DNA from: UBA3064 sp016868095
GTDB taxonomy: Bacteria > Pseudomonadota > Gammaproteobacteria > Burkholderiales > Burkholderiaceae_E
Length of the DNA stretch: 40,421 nt
NCBI GenBank assembly: GCA_041175665.1
Contig: JBEDEM010000029.1
Location: forward strand, 1-40,421
Direction of reading: 5' to 3'
Part shown: positions 16,339 to 23,820 of the stretch, in pieces
Layout: each line of letters starts with the position of its first letter
Position numbering within the stretch: position 1 is the first letter of the stretch
Translations under genes and position numbers: made by a program
Notes under the pieces: generated by a model
What the model was told of the DNA's origin: nothing
Seen by the model: only the letters and a program-made list of their open reading frames with translations
The model's database searches: none

Positions 16339-16891
16339 ATGAGAAACATGAAACCATTTTTGCTTGCTGCTGTTTCGGCCATATTGCTGAGTGCTTGCGC
16401 CATATCGCCCGACGGGCCAAGCAATGAATCAATCACCAAGCTGATGAAACAGTCCTTTGCTGAGCGCGGCGCCGCGAAGCTCGATCGTCTGGATCAATCA
16501 GAGTTACAACGGGTTTGTAGTGAATACACTGGCAAGGAGATGCCAAAGGCAGNNNNNNNNNNNNNNNNNNNNNNNNNNNNNNNNNNNNNNNNNNNNNNNN
16601 NNNNNNNNNNNNNNNNNNNNNNNNNNNNNNNGCAACTGCTATGCCTGCCACCAGATCAGCAAGCAGGAGCTTGCCTACGGCAATATCGGTCCTTCGCTCT
16701 ACAACTACGGTAAGTTGCGTGGCGATTCCGAAGCGATTCTAAAATACACCTGGGCAAGACTTTATAACGCACACGCCTTTAATGCATGCAACACCATGCC
16801 GCGTTTCGGAGCTGCAGGCATTCTCACCGAAGCGCAGATGAAGGATGTGATGGCGCTTTTACTCGATCCTAAATCGCCTGTTAATCAGTAA
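16339..16891 (+). CDS. soxX: Sulfur-oxidation c-type cytochrome SoxX, interrupted by an assembly gap
   Basis: Electron-transfer heme subunit of SoxAX. The 5' part encodes a lipoprotein-like signal (FLLAAVSAILLSAC, Cys20) followed by a charged helical region; the 3' part has the heme motif NCYACH, then NIGPSLYNYGKLRG and the axial Met region CNTMPRFGAAGILTEAQM. The two parts lie in different frames only because the 79-base run of N at 16553-16631 is not a multiple of three; a true length of 78 or 81 restores one gene. AGGAGAAGGCG gives a good ribosome site. The gap hides the residues just before the heme site. Confidence 0.9.
16553..16631. other. Assembly gap (79 N) in soxX
   Basis: Seventy-nine unknown bases inside soxX. 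The reading frames on the two sides differ by one, so the stated size must be wrong by one down or two up (or another value divisible by three). Confidence 0.98.
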
Positions 16892-16900
16892 CTTAAAGCA

Positions 16901-18607
16901 ATGCAAAAACGAGAATTTCTCCACCTCCTCGGTGCGGCTTCGGCGGCAGGCATTTGCCTGCCGGGAGCATCACAGGCCAGTGAAACAAAAATTTCTTATG
17001 ACGTTCCTGTTTTTGGAAATGTCAGCCTGATGCATTTCACTGACTGCCATGCCCAACTCATGCCGATCTATTTTCGTGAGCCTAGCGTTAATCTAGGCGT
17101 CGGTGACGCCTTAGGAAAGCCCCCGCATGTTGTTGGCGATGCCTTTTTGAAATACTACGGTATTGCGAAGGGATCGGCGCAGGCTCATGCCTTCACCTAT
17201 CTTGGCTTTGAGTCGGCAGCCAAACAGTTTGGGAAAGTGGGTGGATTTGCCCATCTTGCAAGCCTTGTGAAACAGATCCGAGCAAGCCGCCCATCGGCGC
17301 TATTGCTCGATGGCGGCGACACATGGCAAGGTTCAGCCACGGCACTTTGGACAAATGGCCAGGACATGGTCGACGCATGTAAGTTGCTCGGTGTTAATTT
17401 GATGACGGCGCACTGGGAGTTTACCTACGGTGCTGATCGGGTCAAGGAGATCGTTGGCAAAGATTTCAAGGGCAGTATTGAGTTTTTAGCGCAAAACGTG
17501 AAGACCACCGATTTCGAAGATCCGGTGTTTGCGCCCTACAGCATGCGTCAGATGAATGGACAGTCCGTAGCAATTATCGGTCAGGCATTTCCGTATACGC
17601 CGATCGCTAATCCTCGATGGATGGTGCCTGAATGGAGTTTTGGTATTCAGGACGATCGCATGCAAAAAATTGTAGATGAAGTTCGGGCTAAGGGTGCCAA
17701 GGCCGTTATCGTTATTTCTCATAACGGTATGGATGTTGATTTGAAGATGGCCTCGCGAGTTCGTGGTATCGATGCCATCCTAGGAGGGCACACCCACGAC
17801 GGTATGCCAGCGCCGGTTGTGGTGTCGAACCCGGGCGGCAAAACATTGGTCACCAATGCAGGTTCAAACGGTAAGTTCCTTGCCCTGCTCGATCTTGATG
17901 TTGGTTCATCAGGTGTCAAGGATTATCGTTATCGCCTATTACCAGTCTTCTCCAATCAACTTAAGGCCGATCCTGGCATGCAGGCCTTTATTGACAAGGT
18001 TAGAGCACCTTATCTGGGCAAGCTCAACGAAACCCTCGCGATTAGCGACGGCGCCTTGTATCGACGGGGTAACTTTAACGGTAGTTTCGATCAGCTGATC
18101 GTTGATGCTTTGATGGAGGTGAAATCGGCAGATCTTGCCTTCTCACCAGGCTTCAGGTGGGGTACCTCGCTTTTGCCCGGGCAGGCGATCACCCGCGAAC
18201 ATGTGATGGATCAAACCGCGATTACCTATCCACAAGTCACGGTGAGCCAGTTCTCGGGTACGATGATCAAGACCATTCTAGAAGATGTTGCAGATAATCT
18301 CTTCAATCCTGACCCCTATTATCAACAGGGCGGTGACATGGTTCGCGTCGGTGGCTTGCAATACACCATCGATCCGCGCGCCAAAGCAGGTGCCCGAATC
18401 AGTGATATGCGATTAAAGGGTCAGCTTATTGAAGCCGATAAATCGTATAAGGTTGCTGGTTGGGCGCCTGTGGCTGAAGGCGCTAAAGGGGAGCCAATTT
18501 GGGAGGTGGTCGAGACCTGGCTCAAAGCGAAAAGGCGTATTACGCCACGCCAACTCAATACCCCCAAGATTCTCGGTATGGACGGTAATCCAGGGATAGC
18601 TTTTTAA
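16901..18607 (+). CDS. soxB: Thiosulfohydrolase SoxB
   Basis: Dimanganese hydrolase of the 5'-nucleotidase superfamily that releases sulfate from SoxY-bound S-thiosulfonate in the periplasm. Metal-binding motifs are visible: MHFTDCHAQLMP (Asp48, His50), LLLDGGDTWQGSA, NLMTAHWEFTYG, VIVISHNGMDVDLKMA and ILGGHTHDGMP. The 568-residue length is normal. The export signal begins MQKREFLHLLGAASAAG; the usual twin Arg is Lys-Arg here. The start is 9 bases after soxX with no strong ribosome site. The stop overlaps the start of the next gene in TAATG. Confidence 0.96.
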   Translation: MQKREFLHLLGAASAAGICLPGASQASETKISYDVPVFGNVSLMHFTDCHAQLMPIYFREPSVNLGVGDALGKPPHVVGDAFLKYYGIAKGSAQAHAFTYLGFESAAKQFGKVGGFAHLASLVKQIRASRPSALLLDGGDTWQGSATALWTNGQDMVDACKLLGVNLMTAHWEFTYGADRVKEIVGKDFKGSIEFLAQNVKTTDFEDPVFAPYSMRQMNGQSVAIIGQAFPYTPIANPRWMVPEWSFGIQDDRMQKIVDEVRAKGAKAVIVISHNGMDVDLKMASRVRGIDAILGGHTHDGMPAPVVVSNPGGKTLVTNAGSNGKFLALLDLDVGSSGVKDYRYRLLPVFSNQLKADPGMQAFIDKVRAPYLGKLNETLAISDGALYRRGNFNGSFDQLIVDALMEVKSADLAFSPGFRWGTSLLPGQAITREHVMDQTAITYPQVTVSQFSGTMIKTILEDVADNLFNPDPYYQQGGDMVRVGGLQYTIDPRAKAGARISDMRLKGQLIEADKSYKVAGWAPVAEGAKGEPIWEVVETWLKAKRRITPRQLNTPKILGMDGNPGIAF

Positions 18608-19557
18608 TGCATAGCCTGGGTCCTGCACTGCTATGGCTATGGTTTCTAGGCATGGCTTCATCGGTGTTTGCCCAATTGCTGCCTGCGGTGGCATTAGAGT
18701 CGCTCAGTAAACAGGCTTACATGGTTCAAGGTGATTTGGGACCCGCATCAACAAGCAATCGTGGTTTTAATTCAAACGCTGGCATCGTCATAACTGATAG
18801 GGCGGTGGTTTTGATTGATGCGCTCGGCACGCCCGCGCTTGCCGAGGAGCTGATGCAAGCCATACGCCGTATCACTCAAAAGCCGATCACCGATGTCATC
18901 GTCACCCACTACCATGCTGATCATTATTACGGTCTTCAGGTATTCAAGCAGCAGGGCGCGCGCATCATCGCAGCGCGACCAGCCATGCAAGCGATTGGTA
19001 CAGCCGATATGGCCGAGCGCTTGGCTGAACGAAAGCTGAGCCTATCGCCATGGGTTGATGACAGTTTCCGGGTGATCTCGCCTGATTTGCTGATTGATAA
19101 GCCGACACGCATGCTGCTCGGTGGGGCGTGGTTTTGGCTAATACCTGCCGGACCCGCACACACTCCCGAAGATCTCATGGCGTTGACCGAGGCAGACGGT
19201 GTGCTTTTTGCAGGCGACTTGATGTTTGCGGGCCGTATTCCCTTTGTCGGTAGTGCCGATACCAAGGGCTGGATCAGGGGTATCGAGGACCTTATTGCAC
19301 GCAATCCCAGGATTATTGTCGGGGGGCACGGCCCAGCATCAACGCAGGCAGCCAAAGACCTGGTTTTCACGCTCGATTACCTGCGATACCTGCGCTCAAC
19401 GATGGGGGCTGCGGTTGCGGATTTAAAGTCATTTGACGAAGCCTATGCCGAAATAGACTGGTCACGCTACCGATCGATACCCGCCTTTGATGCAGCGCAT
19501 CGTCGCAATGCCTACAATGTCTTCTTATCGATGGAACAGGAGGCTTTGCGGAAATGA
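18607..19557 (+). CDS. SoxH-like periplasmic metallo-beta-lactamase-fold hydrolase
   Basis: A 316-residue metallo-beta-lactamase-fold protein with a Sec signal (LLWLWFLGMASSVFA). The metal site is complete: THYHADH (His101, His103, Asp105, His106), GPAHTPED, LFAGDLMFAG and VGGHGPAS. Proteins of this type (SoxH and relatives) accompany sox genes or quinoprotein systems, but their reaction is unknown and SoxH is dispensable for in vitro thiosulfate oxidation in Paracoccus. The start overlaps soxB by one base and its end overlaps the aldolase gene by four, so it is translated as part of the sox transcript. Confidence 0.85.
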   Translation: MHSLGPALLWLWFLGMASSVFAQLLPAVALESLSKQAYMVQGDLGPASTSNRGFNSNAGIVITDRAVVLIDALGTPALAEELMQAIRRITQKPITDVIVTHYHADHYYGLQVFKQQGARIIAARPAMQAIGTADMAERLAERKLSLSPWVDDSFRVISPDLLIDKPTRMLLGGAWFWLIPAGPAHTPEDLMALTEADGVLFAGDLMFAGRIPFVGSADTKGWIRGIEDLIARNPRIIVGGHGPASTQAAKDLVFTLDYLRYLRSTMGAAVADLKSFDEAYAEIDWSRYRSIPAFDAAHRRNAYNVFLSMEQEALRK

Positions 19558-20318
19558 ATGCTCCAGACACTCAGCTTGCTGCACAGCAGGGCGCAGCAGA
19601 CTTACAAACAGCGCGTGAAGACTTGGCGGCAGCCCTTCGTTGGTCGGCTCACCTCGGGCTAAATGAAGGTGTTTGTAATCATTATTCGTACGAATGGATG
19701 CCCGGACAGTATTTGATTAATCCGCAGGGATTGCACTGGAGCGAGGTTTGTGCCAGCGATATCCTTTTGATCAACGGGCAAGGTGAACTGATCGAAGGAC
19801 GGCATGGTATTGAGCCAACGGCCTTCTTCATTCATTCTTGGATTCATCGACTTAATCCTCATGCCAAGGCGGTTCTACACACCCACATGCCTTATGCAAC
19901 AGCCTTAACGCTTGTTGCTGGCGGTCGTCTGGCTTGGTGTAATCAGAATGCGTTACGGTTTTGGGATCGAATTGGTTATGATGATATTTATAACGGGATT
20001 GCGCTCGATGATGCTGAAGGTGAGCGAATCGCGAGAACTGTCGCAGGAAAAGATGTGGTGTTTATGGCATCCCATGGGGTAACCGTGGTGGGCCAAAGCA
20101 TTTCCTGGGCTTTTGATGATTTATATTACTTGGAACGTGCGTGCATGCATCAAGTGATCGCTACACAAGCTGCGGGAGGCAAACCCCTCCGACTTATTCC
20201 TGAGTCGATGTGTAGGGCCACCGCTGCGCAAATTGCTGGTGAGCGCCAACAAAGCGATTTGTTTTTTGAATCCATCAAGCGAATGCTTGATCGGGATCAC
20301 AAGGGCTGGCGTCATTAG
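19554..20318 (+). CDS. Class II aldolase/adducin-family protein, substrate unknown
   Basis: A 254-residue cytoplasmic protein with the class II aldolase fold. Zinc-binding His residues are His109 and His111 (VLHTHMPYATAL) and His174 (MASHGVTVVG). In FucA the catalytic Glu stands four residues before a conserved His (S-E-W-x-x-H); the matching position here is Ala90 (TAFFIHSWIH), with Glu87 nearby, so classical retro-aldol activity is uncertain. The ATG lies in ATGA shared with the preceding SoxH-like gene, with AGGAGG about 10 bases upstream. Membership of the sox transcript is strongly implied; its role there is not known. Confidence 0.85.
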   Translation: MNAPDTQLAAQQGAADLQTAREDLAAALRWSAHLGLNEGVCNHYSYEWMPGQYLINPQGLHWSEVCASDILLINGQGELIEGRHGIEPTAFFIHSWIHRLNPHAKAVLHTHMPYATALTLVAGGRLAWCNQNALRFWDRIGYDDIYNGIALDDAEGERIARTVAGKDVVFMASHGVTVVGQSISWAFDDLYYLERACMHQVIATQAAGGKPLRLIPESMCRATAAQIAGERQQSDLFFESIKRMLDRDHKGWRH

Positions 20319-20377
20319 CCCAGCAGGCTAAACCCAGCCTCGTTCAACACCCCAGCATGCAGGGAAGCAACCGGACT

Positions 20378-21487
20378 TTAGCTTTTCGCCAACATCCCCG
20401 ATAGGATGTGCGCAATTTGTTTGCCTTGCTTGCGGGCGGTTGTCCACTTACCTCCAAGAAGCGTGACGATGTTCCCGTGTGTGAGTAAGACGGATTCTCT
20501 ACTGATCGTTCTCGTGCGCTGCATGGACTCGGAGCGATCAACAACAAGTGGCCGCAAACCAGCCATGGTTTGAATAATCTCCCGGGTCTCAATTCTCGGA
20601 CTGATATAGCGATTATGGATTTCGATGAGCTCGTCGACTTCAGCTTGCGCAGGCTTTACCGCCTCGCTGGGATCGGTTGATGTTGCGGGAACTTCGGTTG
20701 TTCCCAGGAGCGCACAGCCTTTGTAAGGCAGGTAAAAAACAACTCTTCCGTCTTGTTGTTGAAAAAGGCAGCCTGCCCGCAAAGGCCGATCCACGACAAG
20801 GTGACTTCCTCGAAGCTGCAGCAATTGATACGGGCTATGAAGTTCGCTGCGCTCTAATAATTGCATCGACCAAGGGCCTGCGGCATTGACGACACCGTCA
20901 AAGCGTTCAATGCCACGATCTGTCTCGATGCCGCCGTCTTCATAAATTCGGCTAACAGCGCAGCTCGTGTGTAGCGCTAGCCCCCGCTCTTGAGTCCGCG
21001 CAAGCGCCCAGAGTCCCAGCGCTTCGTCGTCCATTGAGGCATCCCAGTAGCTGATCGCGCCGACCAGCCCTTCGCTGCGCAGTCCAGGAATAGCTTGCAT
21101 GATTTGGCTCGGATCGTGCTTCCTGGACAAGGGCATATTTGAGCCAAGCGCAAGTAAGTCATAAAGCATCGTACCGGCCCTGATCAACCAGGGGCTGCGT
21201 CCGCTTTGTCGGTAGTACGGAATAAAGAGTTGGAGTGGGGCAGCTAGGCCCGTTTGCTGCGATAACCACCAGCGCCTCTCGAGGAGCGCCTCTCGAACCA
21301 TACCAAACTGAGCCTGTTCAAGATAGCGAAGTCCGCCGTGCAACATTTTGCTCGAGGCTCGGCTTGTTGCATGCATAGGCCGTTGCGCCTCGAAGAGACT
21401 TACCGAGTAGCCTTGTTCGATGAGCGCCCATGCTGCCATCACGCCATTGATGCCAGCACCGACGATTCCTACGCGTGAATGATTCAT
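20378..21487 (-). CDS. GlpD-like FAD-dependent oxidoreductase (DAO family), short form
   Basis: A 369-residue flavoprotein. The N-terminal FAD-binding fold is VGIVGAGINGVMAAWALIEQ with the Glu of LFEAQ, followed by TSRASSKMLHGGLRYLE, a pattern characteristic of glycerol-3-phosphate dehydrogenase; GVVNAAGPW and LTHGNIVTLLGGKWTTARK complete the FAD site. It lacks the roughly 130-residue C-terminal helical domain of full-length GlpD, so another hydroxy-acid or polyol-phosphate substrate is possible. No signal or membrane helix. It diverges from the M20 peptidase over 47 bases and converges with the aldolase gene. Confidence 0.82.
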   Translation of the reverse strand: MNHSRVGIVGAGINGVMAAWALIEQGYSVSLFEAQRPMHATSRASSKMLHGGLRYLEQAQFGMVREALLERRWWLSQQTGLAAPLQLFIPYYRQSGRSPWLIRAGTMLYDLLALGSNMPLSRKHDPSQIMQAIPGLRSEGLVGAISYWDASMDDEALGLWALARTQERGLALHTSCAVSRIYEDGGIETDRGIERFDGVVNAAGPWSMQLLERSELHSPYQLLQLRGSHLVVDRPLRAGCLFQQQDGRVVFYLPYKGCALLGTTEVPATSTDPSEAVKPAQAEVDELIEIHNRYISPRIETREIIQTMAGLRPLVVDRSESMQRTRTISRESVLLTHGNIVTLLGGKWTTARKQGKQIAHILSGMLAKS

Positions 21488-21534
21488 CCGCGGTATTCTA
21501 TTCAGTCTTGCGACTGTGTTTGCGGAGTAATTTC

Positions 21535-23013
21535 ATGAAGCTTAATGATTTACAAGGTTTGATTGATCGACAGTGGGACGAATCGATTCTGCCGGAATTG
21601 GTTCAATATGTGAAAATCCCCGCAAAGTCGCCGGCGTTTGATCCAAGCTGGGATGCACATGGCCATTTGCAAGCCGTTGTTGCAATGGCGCACGCCTGGT
21701 GTCGAGCTCAAGCAAGCAAGGAGGGCGAAACCCCAGTGCTTGCGGGGATGAAGCTTGAAATGATCGAGCTTGAAGGAAAAACACCCTGTATCTTCTTTGA
21801 TGTACCAGCGACGGGTGGGCAAAGCGCCGATCGAACCATTCTTTTTTATGGACATCTCGATAAGCAGCCCGAGATGACCGGGTGGCGAGACCATCTTGGA
21901 CCCTGGAAGCCCGTGATTGAACAAGGAAGGCTTTATGGGCGAGGTAGCGCAGATGATGGTTATGCGATATACGCTGCCATGTCCGCGCTCGCCAGCCTTG
22001 ACCGCCAGTCGATTCCAAGGCCAAGATGTGTTGGGCTGATTGAGACCTGTGAAGAAAGTGGATCGCCTGACTTACCTGCGTATATTGAGCATTTAAAGAG
22101 TCGCTTAGGTCAGGTGAGTCTTGTCATTGGCCTTGATTCGGGCTGTGGAAACTACGAGCAGCTTTGGGTGACCACCTCACTTCGAGGGCTTGTTGGCGGT
22201 GTGCTTTCGGTTGAAATTCTCGATGAGGGCGTTCATTCTGGCAGTGCAAGTGGCATCGTCCCATCGTCTTTTCGGATTGCTCGGAAATTGCTTAACCGTC
22301 TTGACGATGTCGACAGCGGACGCGTGCTTGCCGAGGTCTTCCATGCATCAATACCTCAGGAGCGTGTTGAACAGGCGAGGCAGGCAGGTGCGATTCTTGG
22401 CGATACGATTTGGAAGCAGTTTCCCTGGGTGAGTTGCTCGCATGCGCCTGCCGGTCACGATCAGGCTTGCCTGAGCGCACAACCGACGAGTACCGATCCC
22501 GTCGAAGCGATTCTCAATCGAACCTGGAGACCTGCGCTTTCAGTGACAGGCGCTGCATCCTTGCCATCACTCGATATGGCAGGAAACGTGCTGCGACCTA
22601 AAACGGTCTTAAAGCTGTCGATGCGAATTCCTCCAACGGTTGATGCTGAGCTTGCTAGCCGAGAGCTCAAACAAATGCTCGAGCGTGATGCACCTTACCA
22701 AGCACGCGTGAACTTTGAGGCTGACTGGGCTGCCTCGGGATGGCATGCACCAGCCATGCCCGCAGGTCTAAGCACACTACTTAATGATTTATCGTTACAA
22801 ACCTTCGCAAAACCGGCTGCGTACATGGGCGAAGGAGGCACGATACCCTTTATGAATATGTTGGGACAGTATTTTCCAGAGGCCCAGTTTTTGATAACAG
22901 GGGTACTTGGACCGCAGTCAAACGCTCACGGTCCAAACGAATTCTTAGACATTGCATACGCGAAGGCGCTCACTCGCCTCGTCGCTGGCGTTGTCGCTCA
23001 GGCGCAGGTTTAG
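21535..23013 (+). CDS. M20-family metallopeptidase (dipeptidase/carboxypeptidase)
   Basis: A 492-residue cytoplasmic zinc peptidase. Metal and catalytic residues: His107 and Asp109 in LFYGHLDKQPE, bridging Asp140 in LYGRGSADDGYA, catalytic/metal Glu173-Glu174 in ETCEESGSPDLP, and the C-terminal His in NAHGPNEFLDI. The long lid domain (about 195-380) fits dipeptidases of the CNDP/PepV type. The ATG at 21535 with GGAG 8 bases upstream is chosen over a longer frame that would overlap the divergent flavoprotein gene. Substrate cannot be told. Carbonic anhydrase follows after 33 bases. Confidence 0.9.
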   Translation: MKLNDLQGLIDRQWDESILPELVQYVKIPAKSPAFDPSWDAHGHLQAVVAMAHAWCRAQASKEGETPVLAGMKLEMIELEGKTPCIFFDVPATGGQSADRTILFYGHLDKQPEMTGWRDHLGPWKPVIEQGRLYGRGSADDGYAIYAAMSALASLDRQSIPRPRCVGLIETCEESGSPDLPAYIEHLKSRLGQVSLVIGLDSGCGNYEQLWVTTSLRGLVGGVLSVEILDEGVHSGSASGIVPSSFRIARKLLNRLDDVDSGRVLAEVFHASIPQERVEQARQAGAILGDTIWKQFPWVSCSHAPAGHDQACLSAQPTSTDPVEAILNRTWRPALSVTGAASLPSLDMAGNVLRPKTVLKLSMRIPPTVDAELASRELKQMLERDAPYQARVNFEADWAASGWHAPAMPAGLSTLLNDLSLQTFAKPAAYMGEGGTIPFMNMLGQYFPEAQFLITGVLGPQSNAHGPNEFLDIAYAKALTRLVAGVVAQAQV

Positions 23014-23046
23014 CAGGCAAATAATTTTTTCGAAAGGATCGATAGT

Positions 23047-23811
23047 ATGAAATCACTCAAGTATTGGTTTGCACTTGCGTTGGCTGCCGGATTTAGTTCG
23101 CAGGTGCTCGCTGAGGGCAAAGGGAAGGCTGCGCATTGGACTTATGAAGGCGCACATGGCCCGGAGCGCTGGGCCGCGCTTGCGCCGGAAAATGCCAAGT
23201 GCAGCCAGGGCAAGACCCAGTCGCCCGTCAATATCATGGATCGTGAAGTGATCGCTTCAGAACTTGAATCGGTACAATTTCACTATCAGCCATCGCCATT
23301 TCGTTTTGAACACAATGGGCATACGCTGCAAGTCAGCCCTTCAGGCGAAAACTACGTGATGATCCGCGGCACTCGTTATGATTTGCTGCAGTTTCACTTT
23401 CATGCTCCGAGCGAAGAGCGCATTAATTTCCGAAATTTTTCGATGGTTGCACATTTTGTTCATAAGAGCGCTGAAGGCAGGCTTGCTGTGATTGGTGTCT
23501 TGCTTGACGCAGGTGGGATGAACCCAGCGATGGATTATTTGTGGGCACACCTTCCCTTGAGCAAAGGCGACACGGTCGAACCCAAGTCTGCTTCGCTCGA
23601 TATGAATCAATTGCTGCCAAAGGAACGAGCCTACTTCCAGTTTATGGGTTCACTGACAACGCCACCTTGTTCCGAAGGCGTGCTTTGGACCTTGTTTCAA
23701 GAACCCGTAAAAATCCGTCCCGAGCAGGCGAGCATTTTCCTCAAAGTGGTCGGTATGAACGCTAGACCGGTCCAACCTTTGAATCAGCGAATCGTTCGCT
23801 ATTCGCGTTGA
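23047..23811 (+). CDS. Periplasmic alpha-carbonic anhydrase
   Basis: Interconverts CO2 and bicarbonate. A Sec signal (WFALALAAGFSSQVLA) is followed by the alpha-class core: CSQGKTQSPVNI, zinc ligands His117 and His119 (LQFHFHAPSE) and His136 (MVAHFVHK), and the Thr site in GSLTTPPCSEGVLW. The residue corresponding to human CA II Glu117, two before the third His, is Val134 here; I believe this form occurs in related proteobacterial enzymes. A bicarbonate or CO2 supply role for a sulfur-oxidising lifestyle is possible but inferred only from proximity to the sox region. It converges with the ABC ATPase gene, 9 bases apart. Confidence 0.94.
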   Translation: MKSLKYWFALALAAGFSSQVLAEGKGKAAHWTYEGAHGPERWAALAPENAKCSQGKTQSPVNIMDREVIASELESVQFHYQPSPFRFEHNGHTLQVSPSGENYVMIRGTRYDLLQFHFHAPSEERINFRNFSMVAHFVHKSAEGRLAVIGVLLDAGGMNPAMDYLWAHLPLSKGDTVEPKSASLDMNQLLPKERAYFQFMGSLTTPPCSEGVLWTLFQEPVKIRPEQASIFLKVVGMNARPVQPLNQRIVRYSR

Positions 23812-23820
23812 AATGACTTT

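Noticed and set aside
16339..16891. soxX as a frameshifted pseudogene
   Set aside because: The frame change coincides with an N run whose length is not a multiple of three; both flanks are well-conserved SoxX.
20316..20330. TAGCC/GGCTA inverted repeat after the aldolase gene as a terminator
   Set aside because: The stem is only five pairs and no T run follows in either direction.
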